Assembly: GCA_024404735.1 (NCBI GenBank)
Contig: JAKSPP010000074.1
Span: forward strand, 1 to 7,230
DNA from: Oscillospiraceae bacterium
Lineage (GTDB): Bacteria; Bacillota; Clostridia; Oscillospirales; Oscillospiraceae
Length of the DNA stretch: 7,230 nucleotides
Reading direction: 5' to 3'
Translations under genes and position numbers: made by a program
The notes under the pieces: generated by a model
Told to the model about the DNA's origin: nothing
The model's input: only the letters and a program-made list of their open reading frames with translations
The model's database searches: none
Shown: piece after piece, positions 6,074 to 7,230 of the stretch
Numbering within the stretch: position 1 is the first letter of the stretch
How the letters are laid out: each line of letters begins with the position of its first letter

Positions 6074-6114
6074 AACAAAAACAGACGAAAACTCGCAAAA
6101 AGGAGCCTTCATAT

Positions 6115-6819
6115 ATGGGAATGGACTGTAAATACTGCGGTGCTTATATTGCCTCGGACTTAGATACCTGTCCTGCCTGCGGAAGAAAAATAAAGGAAGA
6201 TGCACCCTCCTTCGTAAACGGAAATAAGCCCGGGGGCGAGGAGAAAAGATCCTCAGGCTACGGCGCCTACGGTGCCGGTGCCGCTGCCGCTTATGCCGGG
6301 GCCGAGGAGAAGAGGGAAGAGGCAAAAAGAGAATATAATAAGGAGACCTCTTCTTCCTCCGGTGAAAGACGGGAAGAAGCAAAAAGAACCTATACATATA
6401 AGGATGAATATAAAAACAGATTCGAGAATCACGAAAGGCAGAGCGGAGGCTTTTCGGAGGAGGAAAAGCTCCGTGCAAAAGAGAATAAATATAACTCCGT
6501 AAGCTTTGAAAACGAAAACGACCTCGGAACGAAAATCCTCGCCATCCTCGGATATCTTGGCCCCATCGGTCTTGTTCCCTTCTTTATGGGAAACAAGCAG
6601 GAGAGAAGCTTTCTTCGCTTCCACGCAATTCAGGGACTTCTTATGACGCTTATTACCATTATAATAAATGAGTTTATCGGTCACGGTCTCGGAGTGATTC
6701 TTGAATTTGCATGGAATATAGTCCATTTTGTCGCCGCAGCCTACTGCATCCTCGGTATATTTAAGGGAGAGAGAAGAAAGCTTCCCATACTGGGTGACAT
6801 AGCCTCAAAGGATGACTGA
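6115..6819 (+). CDS. Zinc-ribbon and DUF4870-like (Tic20-like) membrane protein
   Basis: The 234-aa protein has three parts. Residues 5-22 form a zinc ribbon, CKYC...CPAC (Cys5, Cys8, Cys19, Cys22). Residues about 30-135 are low complexity: Gly/Ala/Tyr-rich at 48-62, then highly charged with a repeated REEAKRxY (67-74 and 86-93), probably disordered. Residues about 138-216 are a hydrophobic region with three likely membrane helices (138-158, 172-188, 193-216), including GYLGPIGLVPFF and FLRFHAIQG, as in DUF4870/Tic20-like proteins. There is no signal peptide, so the ribbon is probably cytosolic. Function is unknown; such proteins are common and uncharacterised in Clostridia. The ATG at 6115 follows AGGAG by 9 nt; a second in-frame ATG at 6121 is possible. 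The gene is monocistronic, divergent from the glycyl radical enzyme, and followed by a terminator at 6964-6990. Confidence 0.85.
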   Translation: MGMDCKYCGAYIASDLDTCPACGRKIKEDAPSFVNGNKPGGEEKRSSGYGAYGAGAAAAYAGAEEKREEAKREYNKETSSSSGERREEAKRTYTYKDEYKNRFENHERQSGGFSEEEKLRAKENKYNSVSFENENDLGTKILAILGYLGPIGLVPFFMGNKQERSFLRFHAIQGLLMTLITIIINEFIGHGLGVILEFAWNIVHFVAAAYCILGIFKGERRKLPILGDIASKDD

Positions 6820-6870
6820 GGGCTTTTATAATAAGCATAATAAATGCAAGTGGCAAAATATACGGGTTCC

Positions 6871-6915
6871 CGGAGAGATAAAAGAAGAGACCTGACCGGC
6901 TATATTATCTCTTCG
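6871..6915 (+). other. Stem-loop in the 3' region of the zinc-ribbon transcript
   Basis: Arms 6871-6881 and 6905-6915 form an 11-bp stem with a single G-U pair, enclosing 23 nt. A small CGGG/CCCG dyad (6863-6872) overlaps its left side. It does not resemble any riboswitch I can recall and no coding gene follows. It may be a 3'-UTR structure or a fragment of a small RNA. Confidence 0.4.
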
Positions 6916-6963
6916 GATAATGATAAAAACCACTGTACAAAAGAGGAAAAGGAAAGTATAATA

Positions 6964-6990
6964 GCGGGGAAATTATTCCTCGCTTTTTTA
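6964..6990 (+). terminator. Rho-independent terminator after the zinc-ribbon gene
   Basis: GCGGGGAA (6964-6971), loop ATTA, then TTCCTCGC (6976-6983) form an 8-bp stem with one G-U pair, followed by six T (6984-6989) and another T run at 6993-6999. It lies 144 nt after the stop codon, leaving an unusually long 3' UTR. Confidence 0.85.
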
Positions 6991-7050
6991 TATTTTTTTA
7001 AAAACTTTTTTCCGGAAAGCAGAAAAAGCAAAAATCACTTGCGGAAAATA

Positions 7051-7098
7051 TCACAATATATAGTGATGGTTTACGCGTATAAGCACAATATATAGTGG
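7051..7098. promoter_or_regulatory. Tandem NrdR-box-like palindromes
   Basis: TCACAATATATAGTGA (7051-7066) and GCACAATATATAGTGG (7083-7098) share a 14-nt identical core matching the NrdR box. Their 16-bp gap and 32-bp centre spacing (about three helical turns) are the arrangement known for NrdR, the ATP/dATP-sensing repressor of ribonucleotide reductase genes. Here they lie 46 bp upstream of the -35 at 7144. No nrd gene is in the window. Any regulated gene must lie to the right, and the downstream leader looks ribosomal. Confidence 0.65.
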
Positions 7099-7106
7099 AA
7101 AATAAG

Positions 7107-7172
7107 AAATTTCAAAAAAATCAATAATTTTTGAAAAAAGTGCTTGACAAATCGGATAACCGATGCTATACT
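7107..7172 (+). promoter_or_regulatory. Strong promoter with UP-like A/T tract, probable rRNA operon promoter
   Basis: TTGACA (7144-7149) is a perfect -35; after exactly 17 nt comes TATACT (7167-7172; 5/6). The 34 bp upstream (7107-7140) are A/T tracts with a 9-bp inverted repeat (7110-7118, 7128-7136), as in UP elements of rRNA promoters. Inside the spacer is a perfect dyad ATCGG-ATAA-CCGAT (7151-7164), unusual for an rRNA promoter. Predicted start is near 7179. Confidence 0.8.
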
Positions 7173-7178
7173 AACCAA

Positions 7179-7230
7179 GCTGTCGCCGATGAGGGCACAG
7201 CGATGTACCTTGAAAATTAAACATTGTAAG
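7179..7230 (+). ncRNA. Probable rRNA operon leader (5' end, truncated by window)
   Basis: The predicted transcript opens with a hairpin, GCTGT-C-GCC / GGC-ACAGC (7179-7201), and then TGTACCTTGAAAA (7204-7216), which resembles the boxA-like TGT(A/T)C(T/C)TTGAAAA motif of Firmicute rRNA leaders and spacers. No coding start follows before the window ends. The 16S rRNA gene is expected just beyond the edge. This is inferred; no mature rRNA sequence is visible. Confidence 0.55.

Noticed and set aside
6844..7095. Plus-strand 83-aa open frame
   Set aside because: It has no ribosome-binding site, runs through the terminator at 6964-6990 and both NrdR-like boxes, and encodes a Lys/Ser-rich sequence with no recognisable domain.

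Overview
The window looks like a short, probably near-complete assembly contig from an anaerobic Clostridia-type Firmicute, possibly a gut or rumen member of the Oscillospiraceae or Lachnospiraceae. Four things suggest this: strong GGAGG-type ribosome-binding sites with sigma-A promoters, a glycyl radical enzyme (oxygen-sensitive), a His-rich CsoR-family regulator, and a Gram-positive-style rRNA leader motif at the right edge. The taxon is inferred; no 16S sequence is inside the window.

Left edge (1-308): bases 1-49 are not genomic. They match the 3' 49 bases of the Illumina P5 adapter at 42 of 49 positions. They are followed by the distal end of a type I-E CRISPR array, with four 29-bp repeats and three 32-bp spacers on an exact 61-bp period. 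The array reads left to right and no cas genes are present. A strong bidirectional terminator (309-349) separates it from the genes on the opposite strand.

Minus-strand cluster (378-5652), in transcription order: a glycyl radical enzyme with unassigned substrate and no activating enzyme nearby; an AI-2E-family permease; a CsoR/FrmR-family metal sensor carrying an 80-residue extension with 28 histidines; and glutamate racemase (murI). The last three genes are separated by 16 and 18 nt and are almost certainly co-transcribed. An 87-nt gap containing a GC-rich hairpin lies between the enzyme and the permease, so linkage there is less certain. A good promoter, TTGACG-N17-TATACT, lies about 105 nt upstream of the enzyme's start codon.

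Intergenic 5653-6114: AT-rich and full of repeats and dyads. It holds the enzyme's promoter and an adjoining dyad, GAATATTC palindromes, four CGAAAACT octamers, three GAYGCAA heptamers spaced 10-11 bp, and one NrdR-box-like palindrome. It also holds a promoter for the plus-strand gene at 6115.

Right side (6115-7230): a zinc-ribbon/DUF4870-like membrane protein is followed by a stem-loop and a terminator. Next come two tandem NrdR-box-like palindromes 32 bp apart. The window ends with a near-consensus promoter with an UP-like A/T tract, then a leader hairpin and a boxA-like motif typical of rRNA operons. The contig probably stops because the next sequence is a multicopy 16S rRNA gene.

I see no clear new multi-gene system. 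The most unusual points are the His-rich CsoR-family sensor in a murI operon, the orphan glycyl radical enzyme, and NrdR-like boxes beside what looks like an rRNA promoter.
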